Shown: positions 10,881 through 22,516, numbered from the stretch's first letter. The stretch: DNA of 64,000 nucleotides from Phylloscopus collybita (GCA_027886175.1 JAJNNQ010000006.1:62366001-62430000), one strand, 5' to 3'. The notes: generated by a model from the sequence alone, not told the origin. Program-made: numbers and translations.

Positions 10881-11450
10881 ACCTGTCATAAATGCAGGTT
10901 TTGGAGTTGGCTTTTCGCATATAGCAAGATGATTGCTTTATGTATAACATGGGAAGGTTGCATTGTACGTTCTTTTATTAATAGAATTTGAAAAATGTGA
11001 TAAATGAATATTCTTAGATTGTAACAAAGTAGAGATGGGGGTTGTTCTTTTTTTTTTTTTTTTTGTAACTCCTCAACTAGATAAAAGATAGAATGGACAT
11101 CTGGAATTCCTGAACTAAAGAGTTCTGATAAAGAACAATTGAGCCTTTTGAGGGTTTGAATCTTTGGAAGACAGACTGCATGGAGTCTCACAGATAAACT
11201 GTGTACTTAAGGGGGGTCTTGAAACCAAAATGAATATTTGAATCAGGTATTAGCTTATTTAAATCTGTAACAGAGAAGTCCTTAAAACAAAGGATCTGAA
11301 AAGAGACAGTGTGCTGATTTTGTTGGTATCAGCACCTTGGCCAAAAAAGAGTTTTGGGGGTTTTTTGTCTTCTAATTGTCTATTTTATTTTATTTTTATT
11401 AAACTTTTACATTTTACATAAAAGTGAATCATGTTTTTCACAACACCTCA
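10881..11450 (+). mobile_element. LTR-like family C (copy 1)
   Basis: About 570 bp similar to 53795-54420. Shared blocks: TTTTGGAGTTGGCTTTT at the left, AAGGATCTGAAAAG in the middle, and CTAATTGTCTATTTTATTTT ... GTGAATCATGTTTTTCA at the right. No coding capacity. The element class is uncertain. Confidence 0.65.
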
Positions 11451-11790
11451 ATTATTTTTACTTTTACCCCAACACCCAACCCCCCTGGCCCGCAAGGCCA
11501 CTTTTCTCTGCAATCACCAAACCCCACCCAGCCCATGGAGAAGAAGGTGGAAAAGAAGGGCTCAGCCTCTGCCCTGAGCCCTCCACCCTGCTTTCTGTCT
11601 ATTCCTGCCTTCTCAACCCTTCAGCTGGGAGTTTGGCCCCCTGTGCTGTCACACACTTCCATGCCAAGCCCAGCCCCACAATCCCAGCGCTGCCCCTCAA
11701 TTTTGGGAGCCTCCTGCAGGGCCTCAGGTGGGATGCAGGGTTTGCTTGGGGCTCAGTGCCTGGCAGCACAGGGAGCTGCAATCCTCACTG
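11451..11790 (+). mobile_element. LTR family B fragment, rearranged
   Basis: Carries, in reverse complement, the LTR-B segment seen at 59580-59910 (ACTTTTCTCTCCAATCACC-like and GCTGTCACACACTTCCATGC). It is therefore antisense to the listed strand, which marks reading direction only. It lies directly after the family C copy. Confidence 0.6.
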
Positions 11791-12300
11791 CCCAGGGCTC
11801 CAAGCCCAAACTCCTGGGGTTCCCCAGTGGCTCTGGGCAATCCGGCCCTGGGCAGCACCGGGGCCTTTGGGATCATCTGGGTCAGGCCGAGTGCCAGGCC
11901 TGGGGATCCCTGTGCCACCCAGGGGTGGAAAAGCCACTGCCAGGGACAGCAGAGCTCTGCTCCAGGCCACACCAGGAGCTGCTGGACACAAAGGAGATGT
12001 GAGTCCATCCAGAAGGCTGCTGGAGCCCCAAGGAGGGAGCCCGAGGTTCATTGTCCAAACCTGTTTTATTCCTTTTCACAAAGCACCCACCTTAGAGGTG
12101 GGGACCCCTGGAACCATTGGTCACTTGAGGAGACCATCACACGAAGTCCCTCCCATGGGAAAGCGTGTGGAGAAACATCTTAGCTTACAAAATAGCCTGA
12201 CCTTGTTTAGCAGTTCTGTCCTGGGAACAGAATTCCCAGAAACCAAAACACGGCAGGCACCAACCGTGGCCACACCAGGAGCTGCTGGCACCGTCTGGGG
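11791..12300. mobile_element. LTR-derived mosaic including LTR family D fragment
   Basis: From about 12040 it resembles 15230-15530 and the reverse of 60955-61220 in layout and scattered blocks (AAGTCCCTCCCATGGGAAAG, CAGAAACCAAAACA). The left half has no firm match. Confidence 0.4.
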
Positions 12301-12359
12301 CTGTTGGGCTCCTGTCACAGCACAGGCAGCACAGGGGACATCAGCCTTTCCCCTCAGAG

Positions 12360-12480
12360 CTTCCATTCCAAGCCCAGCCCCACAATCCCAGCGCTGTCCC
12401 TCAATTTTGGGAGCCTCAGGTGGGATGCAGGGTTTGCTTGGGGCTCAGTGCCTGGCAGCACAGGGAGCTGCAATCCTCAG
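12360..12480 (-). mobile_element. LTR family B short fragment
   Basis: Near-identical to part of 11665-11785 (CCACAATCCCAGCGCTG, TGGGATGCAGGGTTTGC). It is a partial duplicate of the neighbouring LTR-B block. Confidence 0.6.
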
Positions 12481-13810
12481 GGTTCCAAGCAGGAAGGAGG
12501 CATGGAGGAACTCGAAATCAAAGAAACTCCACTTGTGGCTGATGCACTGGGGTTTCCCCCGTCCCTTCTGCTAAAGGACAGGATTTGTTACAGGAATCCC
12601 TGAACTTGTCATGCCTGTTTGCCCTTTCCCAGAGGGGGAACTTGAGCAGGGTTTTGGTTTCACCCCAGGCAGAGCTTTCACCTCAGCTCTGTCTTATCTG
12701 GAGTTCCCTTGGTCAAAGCCCAAAAATTGCTCTCCTGGTGTCGTGTCTGGTAGGAGAGAGGTGAGAGTGAGAAAAGGTTCATGAAAGATTTGGTTTCCAC
12801 CATCAGTTGATGAGGGATGATTTATTAAAGCTGGGAGCTTAAGGAGAATGGGGAGAGTAAAGTGATTTAATGAAGGCAGAGGGAAGAGAGAGCTGGATTT
12901 AATGCAACATCCCATCAGAAAGAAAAATTATCAACAATCCAAGGAATCTGCAGAACCTACAGGAGTTCAGGGGTAATTCTGTGTGTTGGGTTTCTTCTCT
13001 TTGAGCCTAGGGAGAGGGAAGCAAAGTCAATGTCAAAACAGGGAGGGATGAATGATCCCGTGATTTTCCTGCAGCCAAATTCCTGGCACAGAATCTTGAA
13101 AAAAAAAAATGGAATCTACAAAAAGATAAGGAAGGTGCCCCAAAATAATACAGAGAGAGAGGGGAAATGAATCCATTGCCAGACCCAGGGGCAGCTCCCC
13201 ATCAGGCACATCAGGGTGTGAACAATTTTAGGACCACAGAGGTCTGGGAGAGAAATCAGCCCCTGCCTTGTGTTCCTCAGTTGTCCCTCTGCTGGTGTAA
13301 AGAAGCACAAGTAACTCAGCCAGGAACTGAAACAAGAAAGGAAAGCAAGAGAGATCCCCTGACCTACTCAAATCACACCTCAGAAAGCCTCAAATAAATT
13401 CCAGACTTATTAAACCAAAAGCTCCTCAAACTCTGACCTCACTCCTTGCCACTCCTGCTGTTTGCTGCTTGGATTTTCAGCCTTCTTCCTGGAAGACAAA
13501 CAGAACTGAGTTGTTTGACAGCAGCCTGACATGAAAAAGAAAACAACTCCTACAGAAAACCCAAACTGGTCTGGTCAGCTGTGATGGTTTCATCATTTGT
13601 TATATTTTATGTGATTAGGGGACTATAAAGAGTAAAACAGGTTAACTTTAAAGTTACAAAGATAGTTTGTTTACACACACTAAAAGAATGAAAATAAGAA
13701 AAAAGAAAAAATGGAACATTTAAAACACCTTTTTTTTTTTCTCCTTTACAAGTGTTCACTTTCTATATTTAACATAAAAAGACAAAACCAATAATTTTAG
13801 TTAGTTTTAC
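12481..13810. other. Gene-less stretch
   Basis: No exon with class II receptor motifs, RNA gene or recognised interspersed repeat. It holds A/T homopolymers near 13099 and 13729. Open frames are short and unsupported. Confidence 0.4.
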
Positions 13811-13814
13811 TATT

Positions 13815-13935
13815 TAAAGGTAGTCCCAGTTCCCAGTCCTCCCCTGCCCTCTGCACAGGACACCATTCCCTGTGCCCTGCCCCTCCATCCTTTGTCCCCA
13901 GCCCCTCTCCTGGAGCCCCTTTAGGCCCTGGAAGG
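13815..13935 (-). mobile_element. CR1 5'-side fragment
   Basis: CCCAGCCCCTCTCCTGGAGC followed by CCCTTTAGGCCCTGG matches the CR1 segment upstream of the common 3' tail. Confidence 0.5.
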
Positions 13936-14287
13936 TGCCACAGCCTAAAAGGACAGGTACAGAGGGTTGAGGGAATTGTGTCACCCTGGGAAAAAGATTG
14001 GAGGTTTAGTGGATTGTTGTATTCCTCTGGGGAAATGGGTTTTTTTCCCCAGAACCCCTTAAAGCCTGTAACTACTTAGTTTGACCTCACTTTCCTTTAT
14101 CTCTAGCTAATTGGCTTAGTGCCAGCTATCTGTCCTGAGACAGAGAGTCCAGATAAACCCGTGCTCCGTCCTCTTTCATCTTCTTTGCCCTGGGACCCCT
14201 TAGAGAATAAAGCTTTGCAATAATCCTGAGGTTAAGAGCCTCTTTTGAATCTTTCTTTTATCCTATCCCCTGAAATATTTCCCCCAA
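13936..14287 (+). mobile_element. LTR-like fragment with AATAAA
   Basis: Sequence resembling a retroviral U3-R-U5: CAGATAAACCCGTGCTCC as a TATA/start region, AGAATAAAGCTTTGCAATAA as a poly(A) signal near 14205, then a T-rich tail. Copy 3 of LTR family A inserted at its right edge. Confidence 0.5.
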
Positions 14288-14292
14288 AAGCC

Positions 14293-15098
14293 TGTCTTGG
14301 TTTGGACAGACAGGTGTCTGCCAGGAAAAGCTGGAGTTTCCCTTGGAATGGAGAATGTAAACCCCTCACCCCCTCCAAATTATCATTTTGCAATTCAGGG
14401 CTTTCAGGCAAAGATTTGGGAATGGGAATAACAGTTCTTTACTGGGAATATTAACAATACAAATGGAGTAGAAAACAAAACCACCCAACCAAACCAGCAA
14501 ACAAACAAACAACAATCCCAGAAACCCTGACAGAGTCAGAGCTCCAACCTGACACCCTGTTGGTCAGGGGGTTGGGAGCAGCCCACAGTGAGTCCTCCTG
14601 GAGTGGCAGAGGTGGTTCTGGTGGGGCAGAGATGATCCTGAGAGAAAAGGGTCCAGTGATGGTGAGAAGGGTCCAGGGATGGTGAGAAGGGCCCAGGGAT
14701 GGTGAGAAGGGCCCAGGGATGGTGAGAAGGGCCCAGGGATGGTGAGAAGGGTCCAGTCTTCCTCCAGGAATCCAGTGGAAGCAGATCCCTGGTGTTCCTG
14801 AGTCTCAGTTTTTATCCAGGTGGGAATGGTTGGCTCCCCCCACTGGGTGGAGCATCTCCCAATGGGATGATGGAATGTGGATGTGCTGCTTTGGGGAGGA
14901 GAACAGCCTGGGGTGTCTTAATGGCCCATTGTGAAAAAAGATAAGAAACACTGCCCCACCTGGTTTATCAGCTGGCCTGTTATCAGAAGGCACTGCCCCC
15001 CTCCCCCCAAAGTTACAAGAGATAAAGAAAAAACATCTCCCCAGCTGCTTTCAGCAGATGAAATAAAATACAGATTCTGGGTTCCATAACCCAAGACA
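14293..15098 (-). mobile_element. Solo LTR, family A (copy 3)
   Basis: TGTCTTGG...CCAAGACA, 806 bp, with a perfect 5-bp target duplication AAGCC (14288-14292 and 15099-15103). It contains 5-6 units of the internal repeat GGGCCCAGGGATGGTGAGAA (14648-14757). Confidence 0.95.
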
Positions 15099-15229
15099 AA
15101 GCCCCTCAAGGGAACTGAGCCAGCACAGGAGCCCAGGGGGGCGGGCAGGGGGGAGTACTTCAGTTGGTGCCCAACTGTGGGGTTTCACAGGGGGGGGACC
15201 ACTGATCTAGGGAGCCAAGACTTTGCATG

Positions 15230-15530
15230 CATGATGCTGTTCAAAGTTATAAAGACATGGACTCTGAGGTCAGGAGGCTGAAATGACTCCAATCTTTTTT
15301 ACCTGGGAATTTCTTCCCTTTATACTATTTTACAAAGAACCACCCAAGGGGTGCAAGAAAGACTTCTTCAATCACATTGGTCAAGTCAGAGGGACATCAA
15401 GAAGAAGTCCCTCCTAGGGAAAGGAATGTAAACATAGGTTACAGTTAGAAAAATGTGTCTCTTGTTGGCAGAACACTGTCTGGGAAAGAGTTTCAGAGAA
15501 ACCCAAACATCACAGCACCAACCAGGACTA
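15230..15530 (+). mobile_element. LTR-like family D (copy 1)
   Basis: Near-colinear with the reverse complement of 60955-61220. Shared blocks: CTGAAATGACTCCAATC, GGGAATTTCTTCCCTTTATA, AAGTCCCTCCTAGGGAAAGG, GGGAAAGAGTTTCAGAGAA. Strand is arbitrary. Confidence 0.65.
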
Positions 15531-15955
15531 CACATGCAATCATCCATAATCGTCCATAAGTAGCCACCAAGGCTTTATCTTCCATAAGCTGCAGCACACG
15601 TGTCAGGAGAGTTGGCAAAGAGTCCCAGCGTGATCCTTTCTGCAGGCAGACCAGCCACTTGTAGTTTTTAAAACTCCCTCCCCATGAAGAATGAGAAGAC
15701 TTGTGATGGGAGATGTTAGTCCCATCTCTCGGTCCCAGTAACCCAGTCCCCTCACTGGGTGTGTTTCCCTCCCCCTAAGCATTTTACCCCTGTGTTTTTA
15801 GGGTCACTAAGATGGGGTCCCGTGGGGGGTGATTTATGGGGTGCCGCTCGTGTTGTCCTCACTGGTTGCCCACAATTCTCCACCAGTGGATGATTTTTAA
15901 TGTCTCTTCCAGCCCAGCTCAGTCTGGGGTTCTGGGATTTGGTGAGGTTCAGGTG
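15531..15955. other. Gene-less spacer
   Basis: No gene or clear repeat recognised. Probably the continuation of family D. Confidence 0.35.
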
Positions 15956-16345
15956 ACACAGAATCACAGAATCACAGAATTTTTAGACCTCCAAGATCAT
16001 CAAGTCCAACCCAGCTCTGACACCTCAACCAGACCACGGCACCCAGTGCCACATCCAGGCTTTTGTTAAACACACCCAGGGATGGTGACTCCACCACCTC
16101 CCCGGGCAGGCCATTCCAGTCCTTTATCACTCTTTCTGTGAAAAACTTTTTCCTGATATCCAACCTGGATTTCCCTTGGCACAGCTTGAGGCTGTGTCCT
16201 CTCCTTCTGTCAGTGCTGCCTGGAGAAAGAGACCAACCCCACCTGCCCACAGCCACCTTCAGGGAGTTGTAGAGAGTGATAAGGTCACCCCTGAGTCTCC
16301 TTTTCTCCAGGCTGAACACAGTTTGTGCCTGCGAAAGGGAGAGGT
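15956..16345 (-). mobile_element. CR1 LINE 3' fragment (older subfamily)
   Basis: Begins with the reverse CR1 terminus CAGAATCACAGAATCACAGA and runs through ATCATCAAGTCCAACCC and the AGACCAACCCCACCTGCCC region. It is more diverged than the GC-rich CR1 copies. Confidence 0.9.
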
Positions 16346-16844
16346 CACAAAGATACCAGGAAGGAAAAAAAAAAAAAAATCAGCTCCTCCCCTCCCTGGG
16401 TTGTGTTCAGTGTTCTGTGCTCCGAGCTAGAGCAGGATTTTGGGGTTTGCTGGTGAATTCAGAGCTGGGCCAGGCTTTCCTAGAACCATTTGTTTCACCA
16501 TGTTGTGAGGCTTCAAGTGAAAAAAAAAAAAAAAAAAAAAAAGGGTTTAGTGATTCAGTTCCAGTAAATCTGTGATGAAATCAAGTCTCCCAGAGACAGA
16601 GGAAGTGCAGTCAGGCAGTGCCTGATCAGAGCAGACAGAGATCCACTTGTGTGGGGAGATAAACAGCCCATTCTGGCAGGAATGAACTTGTCTGCCTGCT
16701 CAGCTTTTCTCAGAAAAGCCTTGTCTTGGTGCGCGAGGTTCATCCTTAATTTGGGGTGTCTGGGCATGAGAGCGGTGAACAGCTGGAAGAACAAAAAGAT
16801 CACAGAAGCCAAAGCAAGTCAGTTCCTCAAATGGTGACATTTAG
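16346..16844. other. Gene-less spacer with poly(A) runs
   Basis: Homopolymer A runs at about 16366-16380 and 16519-16541. No gene recognised. Confidence 0.4.
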
Positions 16845-17235
16845 GGGGAATCCCAGGCTGGGTTGGGCTGGGGGGGCCCAAATTCCACCCAGTGCCACCC
16901 CTGCCAAAAGGAGGCTCAGGGGGCCCTGGTGGCTCTGCACAGCTCCCTGCCAGGAGGAGCAGGGAAAGGAGGAGAGGAAATGGCCTCAAATTGCACCAGG
17001 GGAGGTTCAGATCAGACATTAGAAACATTTTTTTTTCCCTCACAGAGTGGTCAGGCCTTGGGATGAGCTGCCCAGGGAGGTTTGGAGTCCCTGTCTGTGG
17101 GAGTGTCCCAGAGGTGTCTGGATGTGGCCCTTGGGGACAGGGTTTGGGGTGATGCTGGTGCTGCTGGGGTGGCACTGGGTGATCCTGGAGGGCTTTTCCA
17201 TCTCTGGTGATTCTGGGATTCTGGGACCTTCATTT
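16845..17235 (+). mobile_element. CR1 LINE 3' fragment
   Basis: A GGAAATGGCCTCAAATTGCA block and a TGGGATGAGCTGCCCAGGGA block define a CR1 subfamily also seen at 31050. It ends at TGATTCTGGGATTCTGGGA. Confidence 0.88.
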
Positions 17236-17339
17236 ATGGCTGACTGGGTGGGGTTTATGGATTTGTGCTGGGTTTGGTACTTTGGGCTTTATGCTCTTTA
17301 TGGAATGAATGAAATCAGGGAGTTGGGATTCATGGATGC

Positions 17340-17725
17340 AGAGAATCCCACACCGGTTGGGGTTAGAAGGGACCTCAAATCCCACCCAGTGCCACCCCTG
17401 CCCTGGCAGGGACACCTCCCACTGTCCCAGGCTGCTCCCAGCCCCAGTGTCCAGCCTGGCCTTGGGCACTGCCAGGGATCCAGGGGCAGCCACAGCTGCT
17501 CTGGGCACCCTGGGCCAGGGCCTGCCCACCCTCCCAGCCAGGAATTCCTTCCAAAATTCCATCCAATCCTCCCCTCCTGCAGTTTAAGGCCACTGCCCCC
17601 TGTCCTATCACTTTCTGCCCATATAAAATGTCTCCCTCCCTCCTTTTTTAGCTCCTTCAGGCCCTGGCAGGGACTCTGAGCTCTCCCTGGAGCTTCTCTG
17701 CTCTCCCAGCCTGGCTCCTCTGGAT
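17340..17725 (-). mobile_element. CR1 LINE 3' fragment
   Basis: Reverse copy of the young GC-rich subfamily, followed on its 5' side by CTTCAGGCCCTGGCAGGGAC. Confidence 0.9.
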
Positions 17726-17844
17726 GAGGATCCCTCCTGGATCCGTTTTTGGTGAGGGGGAGTTTTCCTGGCAATGTGTAGGAAATGAAAACACGAATTT
17801 TAGGAACACACCCTAAGGTACCCTCTGTGCTTGAACAGCAAACT

Positions 17845-17995
17845 CAGCCCCAGAGTTGCCCAAACCCTGTCCCCAAGGGCCACATCCAGGCACCCCTGGG
17901 ACACTCCCAGTGCCAGGGACTCCACCAGACTCATTCCAGTGCCTGGCCACTCTGTGAGGGAAAAAATTGTGTCCACTCTCTGTCCTGAAATCAGG
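17845..17995 (-). mobile_element. CR1 LINE fragment
   Basis: Short reverse fragment: AAACCCTGTCCCCAAGGGCC and GGCCACTCTGTGAGGGAA, the same subfamily as 16845-17235. Confidence 0.75.
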
Positions 17996-18029
17996 ATTTT
18001 TAATTTGAGGATTTTTAATTGCAGTCATT

Positions 18030-18420
18030 TACTGTGTCTACGTCTGAGGTAAATTCTATTTTAGTATTCTGTCCATATTAAGATTAACTTCTCTATGGTT
18101 TAGTTTAAGTTAAGCATTGCTTAGTTAAAATATGTTATTCTAATTTCTGTTAAGTTTGGGCCCTGTTAAGTTTAGGTTACTTTTAAGTTTTGTTAACTTC
18201 AAGTTTTATAAAGTTTAGATTATATTAACTCTATATCCTATTCATTTAAGGTTTTATTACGTGTAAGTTTTATTAAGTTCACTTAATTTAAAAATTCTTT
18301 GGCATAATTTATAACTCTTTCTGCCAAAATGTATTCATATTGAGTTTTAGTATTGTTTGATTTTAGGATTACCCTAGGTTTTGTTAAAAAATGCTTATCT
18401 AGCTTGAAAAATTTAGTTAC
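18030..18420. repeat. Degenerate T-rich GTTAAGTTT repeat region
   Basis: AT-rich sequence with recurring TTAAGTTT, GTTAAGTTTAGG and TTTATTAAGTT motifs, suggesting an old decayed tandem array. No gene seen. Confidence 0.5.
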
Positions 18421-18442
18421 TGCTTGTTAGAAATGAGATAGC

Positions 18443-19236
18443 TGTCTTGGGTTATGGAACCAGAAATGTGTGTTCTATTCCATCTGCTGAAAGCAGCTGG
18501 GAGATGTTTTTTTTCTTTATCTCTTGTAACTCTGGGGGGAGGGGGGCAGATGCCTTCTGATAATGGGGCAGCTGATAAACCAGGTGGGGCAGGGTTTGTT
18601 ATCTCTGTCACCACCCCTCCTCCCTCCAGGGGATCTCTGCTGCTGATGGGCCATGAAGGCTCACCAAGGACAGGACACATTCCATCATCCCATTGGGAGA
18701 TGCTCCACCCAGTGGGGGGAGCCAACCATTCCCAACTGGATAAAAACTGAGACTCAGGAACACCAGGGATCTGGTTCCACTGGATTCCTGGAGGAAGACT
18801 GGACCCTTCTCACCATCCCTGGGCCCTTCTCACCATCCCTGGGCCCTTCTCACCATCCCTGGACCCTTCTCACCACCCCTGGACCCTTTTCTCTCAGGAT
18901 CATCTCTGCTCCACCAGAACCACCTCTGCCACTCCAGGAGGACTCACTGTGGGCTGCTCCCAAACCCCTGACCAACAGGGTGTCAGGTTGGAGCTCTGAC
19001 TCTGTCAGGGTTTCCAGGTTTGTTGTTTGTTTGTTTGCTGGTTTGGTTGGGTGGTTTTGTTTTCTACTCCATTTGTATTGTTAACATTCCCAGTAAAGAA
19101 CTGTTATTCCCAAATCTCTGCCTGAAAGCCCTTGATTGCAAAATTATAATTTGGAGGGGGTGAGGGGTTTACATTCCCCATTCCAAGGGAAACTCCAGCT
19201 TTCCCTGGCAGACACTTGTCTTTCTAAACCAAGATG
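18443..19236 (+). mobile_element. Solo LTR, family A (copy 4)
   Basis: Begins TGTCTTGGGTTATGG and runs colinear with copy 2 to CCAAGATG, so the terminal CA is mutated. No target duplication is recognisable. About five internal 20-bp units are present. Confidence 0.88.
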
Positions 19237-19439
19237 GGTTTTCCAAGTGTCTCCATGAAAAAAAATCATGCTCCAGCCCAAGTTTCTTTGGTTCTCTGCC
19301 ACATCAACCACATCATGGGTCGCTTTTGTAATTAGCAATTACAGGGATTTTTCACTTACTGTGGTGCTGGGATGGTTCAGCATCACTGAATAAACAGCCA
19401 CGGGCTCCTCCTCTCTCTGTTAAATAAGGATTTTCTGGT

Positions 19440-19640
19440 ATTGCAGTTGTCATCTCTTAATTGGACAACTCATTCTTAAATGACCTTGTAGAGATAGAGA
19501 CAGAGCCATTTTTCACTTTTTTTAGCTAAAACTAACAGCTTGTGAGACTGTGACATGGACAAGAATTAACAAACTGAGTTTGAACATAAAACATCTCTGG
19601 AGCATTTAATCCCAACCCTGGGAAGAAGATAAAATGTGAC
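19440..19640 (+). mobile_element. LTR family B 3' fragment
   Basis: TCATCTCTTAATTGGACAAC, ACAGCTTGTGAGACTGTGAC, AAGAATTAACAAAC and TCTGGAGCATTTAATCCC match the other LTR-B copies. The AATAAA position is mutated to AACAAA. Confidence 0.75.
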
Positions 19641-19735
19641 AGGGGCTGGGAGCTGATGTTGAATTTATCCCACAAACCCAGATAAAATGTGACAGGGCCT
19701 GGGAGCTGATGTTGAATTTATCCCACAAACCCAAC
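19627..19735. repeat. 54-bp tandem duplication
   Basis: Two copies, almost identical, of a unit starting GATAAAATGTGACAGGG and ending ATCCCACAAACCCA. Confidence 0.85.
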
Positions 19736-20159
19736 ACGGATGAAGCCTTTCTGGTTTCACAGACACCCAGTTTGAGGCATTTCCCTGCAATTTTAACACC
19801 CAGACCAAGAAATCCAGCCTTAGCCAGGGCACTTGACAGGATTCCATCCTGAACAGCACAAATTCAGGGAACAGAAACACTGAATTCTGGAATCATCCAG
19901 GCTGGGAAAAGCTTCTAAGCTCCTCTTGTTGGGGATACCTTGAACAAGGAAAAGGAAACCACCCCAAGGGCCACATTCCTCAGAAATGCTCTGGAACTGA
20001 ACAAATCCATTTAATTACAATTTACACTCTGAGGTGAAGAGTTCTGTGAACTGAACTCTAAAATTTTGGACAAATCCTTTTTCTGGATCCATCTGAAAAA
20101 TCAAATACCTGACTTGGGTATTTAAGAACTTAATTTCCCCATTTAAATATTTGATACTA

Positions 20160-20338
20160 AAATTATTATTATCCTTATAATCATTATCATCATAATTATT
20201 ATCATTATTATCATTATTATTATTTTCATACTCATGGAATCAAGGAGTTTTTCCATCTCACTGTTCTGGTTTTGCTGCTTCTGGCTCCACTGAAAAAGAG
20301 CTGGTACAAGATTTTCTGCAAGCACATTTAGAGCATAA

Positions 20339-20404
<66 letters not shown>

Positions 20405-20405
20405 C
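20160..20405. repeat. (ATT)n and (TAA)n microsatellites
   Basis: An imperfect ATTATT/ATCATT tract at 20160-20232 and a perfect (TAA)n of about 22 units at 20337-20404. Confidence 0.95.
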
Positions 20406-20733
20406 CCTTCATTGGCATCCATTTGGTTCTGCATTCCAGAGGAAAATGGGGGTTGCCTGTGAATTTTCCTGCCTCTTTCAGGATCATTCACTGGGTGCTT
20501 TTCTTAAAATCTGGCACTGAAATCCTTCCCATGAATTAACTTTTGTCCAAATCATGCCATTAATTCAATTTCTATTGCATTTAGGTGGGATGTTCCATTA
20601 GATCCTTCACATTGGGTTGTTCAGGAAGGACAGCTCCTCATGGGAACTTCCCAAGTGTCCACAGGGCAGCTTCCACATCACTCCACCAAAACCACACAGA
20701 AGCAAGAAAGGGATAAAAAGCAAATGTGCAAAA

Positions 20734-20739
20734 TTTATT
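20734..20739 (-). terminator. IFNAR1: Candidate IFNAR1 poly(A) signal
   Basis: TTTATT on the plus strand reads AATAAA on the gene strand, about 1.55 kb past the IFNAR1 stop. It is the most convincing signal I found downstream, but no transcript supports it, so 3' UTR length is inferred. Confidence 0.3.
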
Positions 20740-21149
20740 ATGTTCTTCAATGAACACAGGGATAGGAAATTTATAAAATTAGGTAGTATCTTCAAAATTA
20801 AAAAAAAAACCCCAAACAAACAATAAAAAGGATATATAAACAAACATCAAGAGTTCCTAGTTAGAACAAAATCCAGCAGCAGGGATGCTCAAACCCAGCT
20901 GACTCCAGAGCAGTTTCTTCATAAAAAAATAAGGCATTTAAACAAAAAATGACTCTGGAAGACAGTGGAGTCAGCATGGAAAACGTGGAACATGGCAACT
21001 GAAATGTTACTGCAGCACATCCTCCAAAGAAAAGTCTGTTGGCAAAACAGGACTAAGCTGGGGAAGCTCTGCGTGCCAAGCTCAGCCCTCTGCTAAAGGC
21101 CTTTCCTCAATCCCACTGCTAATTCCAGAATGGGTTTGGAGAGACCCTA

Positions 21150-21255
21150 AAGCTCCACCCCTGCCATGGCAGGGACACCTTCCAGAGTCCCAGGCTGCTC
21201 CAAGCCCCAATGTCCATCCTGGCCTGGGATATCCAGGGACAGGGAGTGAGGCATG
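21150..21255 (-). mobile_element. CR1 fragment
   Basis: AAGCTCCACCCCTGCCATGG, GGGACACC and CCAATGTCCATCCTGG are a diverged CR1 3' tail in the putative IFNAR1 3' UTR. Confidence 0.7.
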
Positions 21256-21274
21256 GAACGAGCTCTGGGAGCAT

Positions 21275-21838
21275 CCCCAGCCACATCCATGAGGAATCCC
21301 ATCAGGAATCCCGTGAGGAATCTGTGAGGAATTTGTGAGGAATCCCACCAGGAATCCAATCAGGAACATGTCAGGAACCTTGTGAGGAATCCCACCAGGA
21401 ACCCTGTGAGGAACCCTGTGAGGAACCCCATCAGGAACCCAATGAGGAATCCCATCAGGAATCCCATCAGGAATCCTGTGAGGAATCTGTGAGAAATGCC
21501 ATGAGAAGGAATCCCATCAGGAACCCTGTGAGGAATCCCATCAGGAATCCCCCCAGGAACCCCATCAGGAATCCCACCAGGAATCCCACAAGGAATGCCA
21601 TGAGAAGGAATCCTGTCAGGAATCCCATGAGGAACCCAGTGAGGAATCCCATCAGGAACCCCATCAGGAACTCCATCAGGAACCCTGTGAGGAATCCCAT
21701 CAGGAATCCCCCCAGGAACCCCATGAGGAACCCAATGAGGAGCCCCATCAGGAATCCCACCAGGAATCTGTGAGAAATGCCATGAGAAGGAATCCTGTCA
21801 GGAATCCCATCGGGAACCCAGTGAGGAATCCCAGCCTC
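21275..21838. repeat. (AGGAATCCCATC)n minisatellite downstream of IFNAR1
   Basis: About 560 bp of 12-15 bp units, AGGAATCCCATC / AGGAACCCTGTG, with two interruptions containing GAGAAATGCCATGAGAAGGA that mark higher-order duplication. It lies 0.45-1.0 kb past the IFNAR1 stop, probably inside the 3' UTR. Confidence 0.93.
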
Positions 21839-22288
21839 CTCACTGCTGCTCCTCTTGCTCTCTTGGCACCTTTAGCTCAGGGGCTGGCAGAGGACGTGAC
21901 AATTCCACAGGATTGTGTCCAGCCTGGATTTCCCCTGGCTCTGTAAACACTGTGGGAGAAGCTCCACACCCAGGAGCAGCTCTGCTGGAGCAAGAGGCTT
22001 TGCTCAGCTCTTCAGCTTCAAGTAGAGAAGTGCCCAAAGCTGCTCCTGGTGCAGAGGGGCAGCCCTGGGTGGGGTGGGGACACTGGGGACATTCCCAGCC
22101 AGGGATGAAGAGCTCCCCACAGCAAGGGCAGCTCTGGAAACCCAAACCCAACCATCCCAAAGGTCAGAGTGTCCCCCTCAGGATCCCAAAGGTCACGGTG
22201 TCCCCCTCAGGCTGGGACTTCCATCACAAAGAGGGTTGAAGTGCTCGTGAAGTGGACAATCCCACAAATGAGCTCTCTTTTCCCAAAG

Positions 22289-22516
22289 TCACACCAATTC
22301 CTTTTCCAGGGTTTCTTTGGATCCTTTGCTCCCAGAAGAGTTGTTGTCATTGGAGTAATTCCCAGAGTCACGACTGCTGTGCTTGGAATGCTTGTAGGCT
22401 GTAAACTCAATTTCCTTTCCCTCCTCTGTGATCACAGATTCAATCACACAGCAGTTTTCCACGGGCTCCTCTGCAGCTGACAGGTAAGGGCTGCTGAGGG
22501 GTTGTGCTCCAAACCC
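22289..22516 (-). CDS. IFNAR1: IFNAR1 exon 11: cytoplasmic tail and stop
   Basis: Acceptor TCCTCAG|GGG; 76 codons including TGA at 22291-22289. It encodes GFGAQPLSSPY, the CCVIESV block aligned to the human CFIIENI region, and DSGNYSND, followed by a Ser/Lys/Glu-rich end EKELV. Tyrosines at residues 542, 572 and 585 are candidate phosphorylation sites. Confidence 0.95.
   Translation of the reverse strand, partial: GFGAQPLSSPYLSAAEEPVENCCVIESVITEEGKEIEFTAYKHSKHSSRDSGNYSNDNNSSGSKGSKETLEKELV

Noticed and set aside
11354..12574. 406-aa plus-strand frame starting with a hydrophobic stretch
   Set aside because: The hydrophobic start is the T-rich right end of a family C element and the rest is LTR-B sequence; no retroviral or host domain.
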